Below are positions 45,324 through 53,834 of a stretch of DNA of 64,000 nucleotides, one piece after another (position 1 is the first letter of the stretch; each line of letters opens with the position of its first letter). The notes beneath the pieces are model-generated. The model saw only the letters and a program-made list of their open reading frames with translations. It did not search any database and had not been told where the DNA came from. The position numbers were made by a program, and so were the translations under genes. The stretch is from Thermohalobaculum sp038534135 (GTDB lineage Bacteria > Pseudomonadota > Alphaproteobacteria > Rhodobacterales > Rhodobacteraceae): the NCBI GenBank assembly GCA_038534135.1, contig JBCAXJ010000013.1, positions 1-64,000 of the forward strand. Direction: 5' to 3'.

Positions 45324-45926
45324 ATGAAAACGGTCTCGACGGCAAATCGGATCGCGATGATCATGGCCGGCGTCGCCGTGGCGCTCAGCGTCGGGTTCCT
45401 GCGTCTGCGCGGGGTGCCGATCCTGCTGGGTGCCGGAGTTGTCTATCTCGGGACGCTGGCGATGCTTTGGCCGCGCCGCAAACCCGCGAAACCAGTCGTG
45501 CTGCCGGAAGGCGTGGACAAGGGCGCATTCGCAAACGCCGAAAAGGCGCTGGCGCAGGCAACCGAGCTTCTGCGCAACCATGCGACCCTCAGCCATGGCG
45601 GCGAGGCGGCCCTGTTCACCCGCATGGCCAAGCTGGTCGACCGCATCCACACGCATCTGCGGGGCAATCCCTTGCACCTGACGGTCATCCAGCGCTTCAT
45701 CCGCCACGGTCTCGCGCATCTGATCCAGATGGTCACCGACTATGCCGATTTGAAACGCCGCGCCCTGCCCGAGCATCGCGCGCGTCTGGCGCAGGTTCTG
45801 GAACAGATCGAAGCGCTCGTCCCGATGCTCGAGGCCATCGACCGCGCCTGCATCGAGCGCGATCTTGCGGCGCTGGAATTCAGCGTCGAGGTGATGGCCC
45901 AGCGCACGGCACCGCCCGAGGGCTGA
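45324..45926 (+). CDS. Membrane protein of unknown function
   Basis: About 200 residues from ATG 45324 (12 earlier codons are open from TTG 45288). Two N-terminal transmembrane helices (IAMIMAGVAVALSVGFLRL and VPILLGAGVVYLGTLAML), then an all-helical charged domain with LPLHLTVIQRFIRHGLAHLIQMVTDYADLKRR-like segments. It loosely resembles XpaC-like 5-bromo-4-chloroindolyl-phosphate hydrolysis proteins, but I would not assign that. Confidence 0.7.
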   Translation: MKTVSTANRIAMIMAGVAVALSVGFLRLRGVPILLGAGVVYLGTLAMLWPRRKPAKPVVLPEGVDKGAFANAEKALAQATELLRNHATLSHGGEAALFTRMAKLVDRIHTHLRGNPLHLTVIQRFIRHGLAHLIQMVTDYADLKRRALPEHRARLAQVLEQIEALVPMLEAIDRACIERDLAALEFSVEVMAQRTAPPEG

Positions 45927-46016
45927 GCGCCCTCCACCCACGCGATTTTCGGCACACCGGGGCTGACGGATCGTCAGGACCCGACTAAGCTTCTGCGAAA
46001 ACCGGGAGGACGCCTG

Positions 46017-47387
46017 ATGTCTGACACACCTGCTGTTGTCACCGATGACGCTCTGCCGCCAACGCGAGACATCGCGCGGTGGGTTGCAACCACCCGAGCC
46101 GATCAGATCGACGCGCTGTCTCTGCGTTGGGCGCGGCATTGCCTGCTTGACTGGGTCGCGGTCACCATTCCCGGCGCGCGCGAGGATCTGGTGGACCTTT
46201 TGGTCGCCGAGGCGCTGGACGACGGTGCGACAGGACCGATCCCCGCCGTGGGGCGACCGGAGACGCTTTCCCCAAGCTGGGCTGTGCTTGTCAACGGCAC
46301 GGCGAGCCATGCGCTCGACTATGACGATGTGAACCGGCTGATGCTGGGCCATCCGACCGTTGCTGTGATGCCCGCCGTGCTGACGGCAGGTCTGGTCTCC
46401 GGGCGTGATCTTGATACCATCCTGCGGTCCTTTGTGATCGGCTACGAGGTTGCCTGCCTGGTCGGCAAGATGACGGGCGAGGAACACTACAACACCGGTT
46501 GGCACAACACCGCCACCGTGGGCACCTTCGGTGCTGCTGCGGGCACGGCGCATCTGCTTGGTCTGGATGAAGACCGGACGGCCCATGCCTTCGGTGCCGC
46601 CGCGACCATGGCCGCTGGCCTCAAGGCGATGTTTGGCACCATGTGCAAACCCTTCCACGCAGGGCGGGCCGCGCAGTCTGGCTACCTCGCGGCGCGGCTG
46701 GCGGCGCGCGGCTGGGTTGCCCGCGACAACGCGTTGGAATGCCCACAGGGTTTTTGGGACACGCAGGCACCTGCTCCGGCACCGTTCCCCGTCGCGCAAC
46801 AGGGAAACCAGCGCTTCCAGATCCAGGACAATCTCTTCAAGTACCACGCCGCGTGCTACATGACCCATTCGACGGTCGAGGCCTGTCAGGCGCTGCGCCA
46901 GACCCACGGTTTGCAGCCCGAAAACATTGACCGCGTGCGCGTCCGCGTCGCCGAACAGAACCTGAAGGTCTGCAACATCGCCGATCCGGCGACGGGGCTC
47001 GAGGTAAAGTTCTCCTACCGTCACCTCGCCGCAATGGCTCTGTCCGGCGTCGACACCGCCGCGATCGACATCTACTCGGACGAAACGGCGAACCGGCCCA
47101 ATCTGGTGGCGCTCCGCCAGAAGGTCGACGTCGAACCTCGCACGGTCCGCCATGACGAGGTCACCGGCGCCGAGGTGGTGATCGAGGCTGCTGGCGCATC
47201 CTACACCAACGCCTTCAATGTCGGCGTGCCGTCGGACGATACCGACGCGCAGGAGGGGCGCCTGATCGCCAAGTTCGATGCTCTGGTTATACCGGCTCTC
47301 GGCACGGACCGAGCCGCCACCCTGAAGGCAGCGACCCTTGCCGGGACAGGATCGGCCCGTGACCTGCTGGCTGCGACGCAGGCATAA
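46017..47387 (+). CDS. MmgE/PrpD family protein
   Basis: 456 residues. Typical markers: ARHCLLDWVAVTIPGAREDLVDLL, ASHALDYDDVNRLMLGHPTVAVMPAVLT, EVACLVGKMTGEEHYNTGWHNTATVGTFGAAAGTAHLLG, GTMCKPFHAGRAAQSG and FKYHAACYMTHSTVEA. Relatives include 2-methylcitrate dehydratase and iminodisuccinate epimerase, so the substrate is open. Stand-alone, no prp genes nearby. Confidence 0.9.
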   Translation: MSDTPAVVTDDALPPTRDIARWVATTRADQIDALSLRWARHCLLDWVAVTIPGAREDLVDLLVAEALDDGATGPIPAVGRPETLSPSWAVLVNGTASHALDYDDVNRLMLGHPTVAVMPAVLTAGLVSGRDLDTILRSFVIGYEVACLVGKMTGEEHYNTGWHNTATVGTFGAAAGTAHLLGLDEDRTAHAFGAAATMAAGLKAMFGTMCKPFHAGRAAQSGYLAARLAARGWVARDNALECPQGFWDTQAPAPAPFPVAQQGNQRFQIQDNLFKYHAACYMTHSTVEACQALRQTHGLQPENIDRVRVRVAEQNLKVCNIADPATGLEVKFSYRHLAAMALSGVDTAAIDIYSDETANRPNLVALRQKVDVEPRTVRHDEVTGAEVVIEAAGASYTNAFNVGVPSDDTDAQEGRLIAKFDALVIPALGTDRAATLKAATLAGTGSARDLLAATQA

Positions 47388-47579
47388 AGCAGTGCTCATG
47401 CCATAGCTAAACCGCGTCTGCGTGCCCGCTCTTCGGGGCGCGGGGTGAGCATCGGCTTCACTGATCGAACGCAGATCAACCGAACGGCGCAGTCGAACAC
47501 TGGCGCACGACACCGCTGCACACCAGGCCACGAACTGCATGGCGTCGGCGAGGGAATCTGCTTGCACATAACGCTACCT

Positions 47580-47595
47580 TGGTACATGAGTACCA
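47580..47595. promoter_or_regulatory. Palindrome covering the start of the ribbon-helix-helix gene (candidate operator)
   Basis: TGGTAC-ATGA-GTACCA is a perfect 6-bp inverted repeat that ends one base before the ATG of the small DNA-binding gene (47597). A second overlapping half-match (TACC-TT-GGTA, 47575-47584) precedes it. It occupies the place where the Shine-Dalgarno would be, and none is seen, so autoregulation at the start region is likely. A four-codon minigene (ATG AGT ACC AGA TGA, 47586-47600) also lies within it. Confidence 0.55.
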
Positions 47596-47596
47596 G

Positions 47597-47845
47597 ATGA
47601 AGAAAATCGAACGTGTGCAAACTGGGGTTCGCCTCGAGAAACGCCTCTTGAAGGTGCTCAAGGGGCTCGCCGAACATCTCGATATGTCGCTGGGCGATCT
47701 GCTCGAAGGGATTGCGCTGCACAGCCTCGAGAACAAAGTTCCGTTCTCGGATGATACGCTGGAGCGCATCGCCAAGCTCAGGGCGGTCTACGACCTCGAT
47801 CTGACGGCAGCGGACAGCCACACGCTGAAGGAGGACGATCCATGA
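47597..47845 (+). CDS. Small ribbon-helix-helix-like DNA-binding protein
   Basis: 82 residues. An N-terminal strand-like segment (ERVQTGVRLEKRLLKVLKGLAEHLDMSLGDLLEGIALHSLE) fits the RHH/CopG pattern: basic beta-strand, then two helices, residues 1-45. The remainder is acidic. No SD at the ATG; the in-frame TTG at 47579 is an alternative start, and leaderless translation is possible. Its stop overlaps the start of the next gene (ATGA), so the two form a pair; its palindrome suggests it represses its own expression. Confidence 0.75.
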   Translation: MKKIERVQTGVRLEKRLLKVLKGLAEHLDMSLGDLLEGIALHSLENKVPFSDDTLERIAKLRAVYDLDLTAADSHTLKEDDP

Positions 47846-48222
47846 ACATCATTGCCAAGGCGTCCGCGTTCGAACACGGCACGCTGGACGCCGCCGGGTT
47901 CTCGCACCGGGACCACATCGCGGTCGCCATCGGCCTGTTGCAACGCTATCCATTCACGAAGGCCGCTCATCTCTACGCCAGCCGCATCGACGCGATGGCC
48001 CACGCTGCCGGAGCGCTCGACAAGTTCAACACGACGATCACGCTCGCGTTTCTTGGCCTGATCGCCGAGCGGATGCAAACCACACCGCATGATGATTTCG
48101 ACGCATTTCTTGACCGGAACACGGATCTGCTGGATCGATCGGTCCTGTCGCGCTGGTATAGGTCCGACCGCTTGACCTCGGACCTGGCGAAACGGGTTTT
48201 CCTGCTGCCCGACCGCGCATGA
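47842..48222 (+). CDS. Conserved small helical protein paired with the RHH gene
   Basis: 126 residues; overlaps the RHH gene by 4 bases. Motifs: FSHRDHIAVAIGLLQRYPF near the start, TITLAFLGLIAERM in the middle, and LSRWYRSDRLTSDLAKRVFLLPD at the end. From memory this matches a widespread short family with an HxDHxxxAxxLL pattern; function unknown. The pair organisation is like toxin-antitoxin modules, but nothing in this sequence resembles a known toxin, and the conserved His/Asp suggest a metal site. Confidence 0.75.
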   Translation: MNIIAKASAFEHGTLDAAGFSHRDHIAVAIGLLQRYPFTKAAHLYASRIDAMAHAAGALDKFNTTITLAFLGLIAERMQTTPHDDFDAFLDRNTDLLDRSVLSRWYRSDRLTSDLAKRVFLLPDRA

Positions 48223-48322
48223 AGGCTTTGCCCGGGAACATCGCATGGGAGCGAGATCGAACCTGTTCCAAATCCCACCGAACCTGCTTAGCCTGAGCGT
48301 CCAGACAACACGACGGGCAACC

Positions 48323-49684
48323 ATGCTTTCCAACTCCGCAGACAAGATCCGCGCCGACGACCGGGCGCATTACCTTCACCCGTGGGACTCCCTCGAAGAG
48401 TGGGGCAAGGCCCAACGCTTCGTCGCGGCGCGCGGCGACGGCATCTATCTGTGGGATGCTGAGGGACGGCGGTACATTGACGGGCCGGGTGGGCAATGGT
48501 GCGTGAACATCGGCTATGGACGCCACGAGATGGCCGAGGTCGCCGCCCAGCAGATGATGGATCTGCCATATTACTCGCCCTGGTTGGCGACCGCCGAGGC
48601 CCCTGCAGCGCTGGCGGCGAAGCTGGCGGACCTGGCACCTGACGGCATGAACGCCGTGCAGTTCACGTGCGGAGGGTCGACGGCGGTCGACACGGCGGTC
48701 CGGACCGTGCATTTCGTCAACAACCGGCGTGGCCTGCCGGACAAGAAAATCGTCATCGCGCGCGAGAAGGGCTACCACGGGTCGACTTTCCTGGCAGCGA
48801 CCGTCTCGGGCAAAGAACGCGACCTCAGTCACTTCGACATCTGGCGCGACCGGGTGCACTTCCTGCCGGACGTGTCGCCGAACCAGCGCCCCGATGATGT
48901 CTCGCTGGAAGACTGGTGCGACCAGAAGGTCGACGATCTGGAACGCGCGATCATCGACATCGGCCCGGACCGGGTCGGCGCGTTCATCGCAGAACCGGTG
49001 CTGTGTTCCGGTGGTGTCATCATCCCGCCGCCGGGCTATCACCAACGCACGCTCGAGGTCTGCCGCAAACACGATGTCTTCTACATCTCGGACGAGGTCG
49101 TGACGTCGTTCGGGCGCCTCGGGCACTGGTTCGCTTCGCAGGATGTCTTCGGGATCGAACCCGACTTCATCACGACGGCGAAGGGCCTGACATCGGGCTA
49201 CCTGCCACTGGGCGCATGTCTTATCCATGACAGCGTGCTCGACATGATCACCGGTCCGGACCATGCGGTGCTGTTCCCGAACGGCTACACCTACTCCGGC
49301 CATCCGGTCTGCTGCGCGGTCGCGCTGAAGAACATCGAGATCATCGAGACGGAAGGTCTGCTCGATCACGTGAAAGCCGTCGCACCGCATTTCCTGTCAC
49401 GGCTCGAGGCACTGCGCTCCTCCCCAGTCGTCGGCGATGTGCGCGGCATAGGACTTGTCGGCTGCATCGAGGGGATGCTGCGCGCGGGCGATACACCTTT
49501 GGCCGTGCAGCGGGATCTCGGCGCACGGCTCGACGCTGTATGCGAGGAGATGGGCCTGATCGTGCGCCCGCTGATTAATCGTGCGGTCTTCTCGCCCGCG
49601 CTGATCATCACAAAGACCCAGATCGACGAGATGTTCGACATTCTCGAGGCAGCCCTTGACCGTGTTGCCACAGAGTTTGCCTGA
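48323..49684 (+). CDS. Class III aminotransferase (omega-amino acid or polyamine type)
   Basis: 453 residues. Class III PLP enzyme: GQWCVNIGYGRHEMAE, FTCGGSTAVDTAVR, KGYHGSTFLA, DEVVTSFGRLGHWFA, and PLP Lys in FITTAKGLTSGYLPLG. Followed after 8 bases by the agmatinase-type gene, so a polyamine pathway, e.g. putrescine or 4-guanidinobutyrate-derived amine, is plausible. Start at MLSNSADK; longer starts are open but non-conserved. Confidence 0.88.
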   Translation: MLSNSADKIRADDRAHYLHPWDSLEEWGKAQRFVAARGDGIYLWDAEGRRYIDGPGGQWCVNIGYGRHEMAEVAAQQMMDLPYYSPWLATAEAPAALAAKLADLAPDGMNAVQFTCGGSTAVDTAVRTVHFVNNRRGLPDKKIVIAREKGYHGSTFLAATVSGKERDLSHFDIWRDRVHFLPDVSPNQRPDDVSLEDWCDQKVDDLERAIIDIGPDRVGAFIAEPVLCSGGVIIPPPGYHQRTLEVCRKHDVFYISDEVVTSFGRLGHWFASQDVFGIEPDFITTAKGLTSGYLPLGACLIHDSVLDMITGPDHAVLFPNGYTYSGHPVCCAVALKNIEIIETEGLLDHVKAVAPHFLSRLEALRSSPVVGDVRGIGLVGCIEGMLRAGDTPLAVQRDLGARLDAVCEEMGLIVRPLINRAVFSPALIITKTQIDEMFDILEAALDRVATEFA

Positions 49685-49692
49685 GGATTGCC

Positions 49693-50652
49693 ATGACCGA
49701 AAACATGCTCACCGACCGCGCTTTCACCGGCACCTCGCCCTTCGGGATGGTCGACCACGTGACCTATGCCGGGGCGCTCAGCTTCCTGCGGCGCCCATAC
49801 TCCAAGGATCTGACCGACTCCGAGGTCGCGATCGTCGGTGTGCCATACGATCTCGCTGTCACGGACCGGCCGGGCACCCGGTTCGGGCCACGTGCGATCC
49901 GGCAGGTCTCGAGCAAACTGGCCTGGAATGGCGGGCCCTGGCGCTGGGATTTCGACCCGACCCAGGTGCTGCGCGTCACCGATTGGGGCGACGTGACCCT
50001 CGATAATGGCCGCCCCGACACGATCCCCGATCAGATCGAAACCCAGTTCGACACTCTGGTGGCGTCGAACGCGCGGCTTCTTTCGCTGGGCGGCGATCAC
50101 TTCGTCACGTATCCGATCGTGAAGGCGCACGCGAAGAAACACGGACCGTTGGCGCTGTTGCAGTTCGACAGCCATTCGGACACCTGGCGCGAGGACGGCA
50201 AACGCATCGACCATGGCACGATGTTCTTCCACGCGGTGCAGGAGGGGATCATCGACGCAGAGCATTCGGTGCAGATCGGGATCCGCTCGCGCAATCCCGA
50301 GACGCATGGACTAACGGTGCTAGACGCCGACTACATGATCGAGACACCGGTGCCCGAGATCATTGCGAAGATCGAGCAGGTCACGGCAGGCCGCCCGGTC
50401 TACCTGACCTTCGACATCGACTGTCTCGATCCGTCCGCAGCCCCCGGGACGGGAACACCCGTTTGCGGCGGGCCGAGCTTCCAGCGGGCCGAGCGGATCC
50501 TGAGCGGTTTGACCGGGCTCAACATCGTTGGTGCTGACGTGGTCGAGGTCTCGCCGCCCTATGACCACGGCGAAATCACCGCCTTGGCGGGCGCCACGGT
50601 CGGTCTGAACATCCTGTGCCTGTGGGCGCATGCCAAGCAATCCAGCGCCTGA
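49693..50652 (+). CDS. speB: Agmatinase / ureohydrolase family enzyme
   Basis: 319 residues. Binuclear Mn ligands are visible: D135/H136 region in GGDHF, D159-H161-D163 in FDSHSDTW, and D241/D243 in FDIDCLDPSAAPGTGTP. The family cleaves a guanidino substrate to urea and an amine; agmatinase, guanidinobutyrase and guanidinopropionase look alike. Operon with the class III aminotransferase supports polyamine or guanidino-acid catabolism. Confidence 0.88.
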   Translation: MTENMLTDRAFTGTSPFGMVDHVTYAGALSFLRRPYSKDLTDSEVAIVGVPYDLAVTDRPGTRFGPRAIRQVSSKLAWNGGPWRWDFDPTQVLRVTDWGDVTLDNGRPDTIPDQIETQFDTLVASNARLLSLGGDHFVTYPIVKAHAKKHGPLALLQFDSHSDTWREDGKRIDHGTMFFHAVQEGIIDAEHSVQIGIRSRNPETHGLTVLDADYMIETPVPEIIAKIEQVTAGRPVYLTFDIDCLDPSAAPGTGTPVCGGPSFQRAERILSGLTGLNIVGADVVEVSPPYDHGEITALAGATVGLNILCLWAHAKQSSA

Positions 50653-50686
50653 GCAGCGTGCCGATTGCCTCGTCCCGTTGCGGGTT

Positions 50687-50707
50687 GTCCCGGCCTTGAG
50701 CCGGGAC
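50687..50707. terminator. Convergent hairpin between speB and the pseudo-caspase gene
   Basis: GTCCCGGC-CTTGA-GCCGGGAC is a perfect 8-bp stem with a 5-base loop, in the 82-base gap between two convergent stops. No T-run follows. The form resembles a repeated extragenic palindrome known in alphaproteobacteria; it could serve as a bidirectional transcript end. Confidence 0.5.
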
Positions 50708-50734
50708 CGCTTAAAGCCGCCGAGAGAACCTGCG

Positions 50735-52528
50735 TCAGTTCTTGCTCAGCGCGTCAAGCAATCCCTTGATGACTTGCGCGCCGTCAATCTGCACCCGGTT
50801 CTGGCGGTCTTGCTGCTGGGCCTGCTGATTGCTCTCGTTGACCAGCATCACGACCGTGTCGCTGTCCAGATAGCCGGTGTCACCGATGCTGCGGCTGGAT
50901 TGGTACCCCTTGATGGCCGCGCGGGTTCGATCGTCGAACACGCCATCCTCCTGACCTGCCGCGAACCCCAGGAACCGCAGGCGTTGTTCCACGGACTGCC
51001 TGTCTGGCTTTGACAGTTTCAGAGCGGCTTCGGCTTTCTCGTACCGGGCCTTCTCGGCGGCGGCCCGCTCGGCGCCCTCGATCTCGTCCAGCCGTGCCAG
51101 TGCCTGATCGCGGTAAATCCCCTCGGGATAGATGCCAAGATAGTTACGATACGACTCGGCGGTGTCCTGCTTCTTGGCCCGGTTGAAGATTCGCAGTTCC
51201 TTGCGGGCTTGGGCATCGGCCTGCGCCTCGGCGATCTTGGCAAGTGCGGCGCGCGCGACCTTGGAATTCAGGCCTTCAGGATACTTCTCGAGATAGGCGC
51301 GATACCCGTCCGGTTTGCCATTCGCGCCGGTCGCGGACCAATAGGCGTTGTCCTCGGCCTCGCGAATGCGCCTTTGTTCCTCGGCGATCCGCTTCTGCTC
51401 GGCGATCGCTGCGTCGCCCTGGGCTTGCAGCTTCTCAACCTGCTCGGCGGTCAGCCAACTGTTGGCTTCGAATCCGTTCTTGCCCTGCCAGCCGCGGATC
51501 GCCTTGCGTGAGCCGCGCCCGAACAAGCCGTCAATGCCGTTCGGATCATGCCCCAGCGCCATCAGCCAGGTCTGGACCTGTCGCTTGCGGATGCGGCTGA
51601 GGTTCAGATCCCGCTCGGCCTGGATCTCGGGCGGGACTGTCGGCTCGGCAGGCACGGCGGCGCTCGCATCGTCCAGACCCAGGCGTTCCCGCGCGAACTC
51701 GGCAAAGGCGCCTTCCGGATAACGCTCGAGATACGCCGCATAGTCGTCAGCCTTGCCAGAGCGTTCGGCGGTGCGCCAATAGGCCAGCTCGATCTCGTAC
51801 TCCAGGCCGCTCGTCTCGACAGGTTCCGGTTCGGGCACGATCGCGAAATCGGCGTCGGCCTCGCCAGAGGAAAAGGTCGGGTCGCCCGCGTCGGCGGCTA
51901 CATCATTCGCGATCGCACCCGGCTGCAGGAACCGATCGATGATCAGGCGGGCGAAGCGACTTTCGCGCCAATACGAGCGGCGTACGGCTTCGCCCGGTTC
52001 GGCGGCAGAGACGATCAGAACGCCTTCGGGCGCTTCCAGTGCATCGAGCCCCGGCTCGGCAAAATCCGTGGGTGTGAACCCGCGCAACTGAGCGCCGTCC
52101 AGGAAAACCGTCGCTCGACCGGCTTTCTCCGCCGCGATCCGTAGTACCAGATCCAAGGGTACACCGTCGAACAGCACATCAGTCAGCGTCTCGGCCCTGG
52201 CGTCCGTCGGAGCGAGATAGGTCATGCCGCCGCTGCGGATCGCGTGGCCGGAATAGAAGAACACGACCTCGGTCCCGATCCCCGAGACGTCAGAGAACCC
52301 GCCGATCGCCTCGCGCATCTCCGCCCGGTCCAGATCGGTCAGGGTCGTCACCTGCCAACCTGCGTCGCTGAGCGCTTCGCCCACGGCCTTGGCATCACGG
52401 ACAGCGGTCTCGGCGGTCGGCGCGTTCTTGTAGTCGCCGTTCCCGATCACCAGGGCCACGCCATCCGACAGCGCCGGAGACGCCCAGGCCAGCGTGATCA
52501 GCGCGGTTGTCGCCAGAAAGTGTTTCAT
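50735..52528 (-). CDS. Caspase-fold protein with two peptidoglycan-binding domains; catalytic Cys missing
   Basis: 597 residues from ATG 52528, with a GGGAGGA site upstream. Signal peptide (1-21), then a C14 caspase-like domain: LVIGNGDYKNAP, YSGHA with H95. The place of the catalytic Cys (usually D-x-C-R) is D144-G145-A146-Q147, so the nucleophile is Ala. Then three degenerate 35-residue repeats with the pattern AYW...Y..YLExYPEG...AxxxL (about 280-320, 440-475, 495-530), a coiled Gln/Arg-rich segment, and two PG_binding_1 domains (around 345-395 and 540-590; GIDGLFGRGSRKAIRGWQ and EDGVFDDRTRAAIKGYQ). Probably a periplasmic scaffold. Longer starts to 52708 are open but not conserved. Confidence 0.85.
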   Translation of the reverse strand: MKHFLATTALITLAWASPALSDGVALVIGNGDYKNAPTAETAVRDAKAVGEALSDAGWQVTTLTDLDRAEMREAIGGFSDVSGIGTEVVFFYSGHAIRSGGMTYLAPTDARAETLTDVLFDGVPLDLVLRIAAEKAGRATVFLDGAQLRGFTPTDFAEPGLDALEAPEGVLIVSAAEPGEAVRRSYWRESRFARLIIDRFLQPGAIANDVAADAGDPTFSSGEADADFAIVPEPEPVETSGLEYEIELAYWRTAERSGKADDYAAYLERYPEGAFAEFARERLGLDDASAAVPAEPTVPPEIQAERDLNLSRIRKRQVQTWLMALGHDPNGIDGLFGRGSRKAIRGWQGKNGFEANSWLTAEQVEKLQAQGDAAIAEQKRIAEEQRRIREAEDNAYWSATGANGKPDGYRAYLEKYPEGLNSKVARAALAKIAEAQADAQARKELRIFNRAKKQDTAESYRNYLGIYPEGIYRDQALARLDEIEGAERAAAEKARYEKAEAALKLSKPDRQSVEQRLRFLGFAAGQEDGVFDDRTRAAIKGYQSSRSIGDTGYLDSDTVVMLVNESNQQAQQQDRQNRVQIDGAQVIKGLLDALSKN

Positions 52529-52640
52529 TGGTTCCTCCCGTTCTTTTGCAGCATCCACGCACGGATCCCGGATCCTGGCAAGATGTGCAGCGGCGGCGAC
52601 AGAAACGTGGCGGTGACGGGGAAAGGCTGTGGCGCGGTCG

Positions 52641-52832
52641 TCAGATCCAGCACCAGAGGCCAATGCAGATATCCCAGATGCCGAGCACGACGGCCCAGAT
52701 CGCAACATCGATCAATGCAAGGACGATCAGCAGCGGCAGACCGATCATCCGCAGCGCGACCCAAAGCGCAGCGGGCGTCGGGCGCGGTCCGGGCGCCGAG
52801 ATGCCCATGACAGATTTCGCGTGCTTCGGCAT
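52641..52832 (-). CDS. Small hydrophobic membrane protein
   Basis: 63 residues. The N-terminal 25 residues are polar and Pro-rich; the rest is one or two helices (LRMIGLPLLIVLALIDVAIWAVVLGIWDI). The Shine-Dalgarno is weak. It lies between the divergent start region of the GNAT-like gene and the pseudo-caspase on the minus strand. Not recognised beyond this. Confidence 0.45.
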   Translation of the reverse strand: MPKHAKSVMGISAPGPRPTPAALWVALRMIGLPLLIVLALIDVAIWAVVLGIWDICIGLWCWI

Positions 52833-52877
52833 GGCTCGATTAACCAGCGATTAGGTTATTCCGCGGTTAACAGAGGC

Positions 52878-53789
52878 ATGGACATCCTGTGGAACCGGAC
52901 GGCGCGCACAACGTGGGAGGCATTGTCGGCGCCCGGCCATGCCATGCAGCAGAACTGGGCCTATGGCGAGGCGTGCAGGGCGCTTGGGTCCACCGTCCTG
53001 CGGGCGGAAATCCACCGTGCCGGACGTCCCGTCGGGGTCATGCAGATCATCCATCGGCGGCTGTTCGGCCTGTTCCACGCGGCGGTCGGGACACGGGGGC
53101 CGGTCTGGACGGCACCGCTTGAGCCCGCCGAGATGGCCGCAGCTCTGAAGGCCATGGCAAAGTCGCTCCCGCTCCCCAACCTGCGGGGGTTGTTTCTGAC
53201 CCCTGACACCGACCGTGCCGACCCGTTGGCCGAGGCCCGATTTCACCGGGTGATGACGCCTTATGCCACTGTGATGTTGGATCTGAAGCGCCCGCCGGAA
53301 GAACTGCGCGCCGCCTTGCACCAGAAGTGGCGCAATCGACTGGCCGCGGCCGAGCGGACAGGCTTGCTGGTTCGGCGGATCGACCGCCAGCCGAAGCTGT
53401 ATTCCTGGTTGCTCGAGGCCGAAATCGCGCAGCAGCGGCGCCTGAAATACCGCGCACTGCCGCCCGCGCTGGTCCCTGCATGGCAGGCGGCTGGAGGGGA
53501 TCTGCGCGTCTACACCGCCGAAAAAGACGGCCAGACCATCGGCGCGATGCTGTTCCTGATCCACGGCAAGACGGCGACCTATCACATCGGCTGGAGCAAT
53601 GATCAGGGCCGTACTGCCTCGGCGCACAACCTGTTGATGTGGACCGCGATGCGCAAGCTGCCGCGCCTGGGTATCGAGTGCCTCGACCTCGGCGGGCTGA
53701 ACACGGACGACAGCCCCGGCGTTGCACGCTTCAAGCTCGGCACAGGGGGCGCGGTCAAATCGCTGTGCGGTACGTGGTTTCGGGCATGA
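52878..53789 (+). CDS. GNAT/FemAB-like acyltransferase
   Basis: 303 residues. Duplicated GNAT-like organisation of the BioF2/FemAB type: an N-terminal half with QNWAYGEACRALG and LFHAAVGTRGPVW, and a C-terminal half with VYTAEKDGQTIGAMLFLIHGKTATYHIGWSNDQGRTASAHNLLMW and the closing LDLGGLNTDDSPGVARFKLGTGG. Such proteins transfer acyl or aminoacyl groups, often to peptidoglycan or lipids; the acceptor is unknown. Start at MDILWNRTARTTW; 83 codons upstream are open but not conserved. Confidence 0.75.
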   Translation: MDILWNRTARTTWEALSAPGHAMQQNWAYGEACRALGSTVLRAEIHRAGRPVGVMQIIHRRLFGLFHAAVGTRGPVWTAPLEPAEMAAALKAMAKSLPLPNLRGLFLTPDTDRADPLAEARFHRVMTPYATVMLDLKRPPEELRAALHQKWRNRLAAAERTGLLVRRIDRQPKLYSWLLEAEIAQQRRLKYRALPPALVPAWQAAGGDLRVYTAEKDGQTIGAMLFLIHGKTATYHIGWSNDQGRTASAHNLLMWTAMRKLPRLGIECLDLGGLNTDDSPGVARFKLGTGGAVKSLCGTWFRA

Positions 53790-53834
53790 CTTTGTGCTGC
53801 GGTGCACTATGGTTGGCGGCAGGGAGGATTCGCC

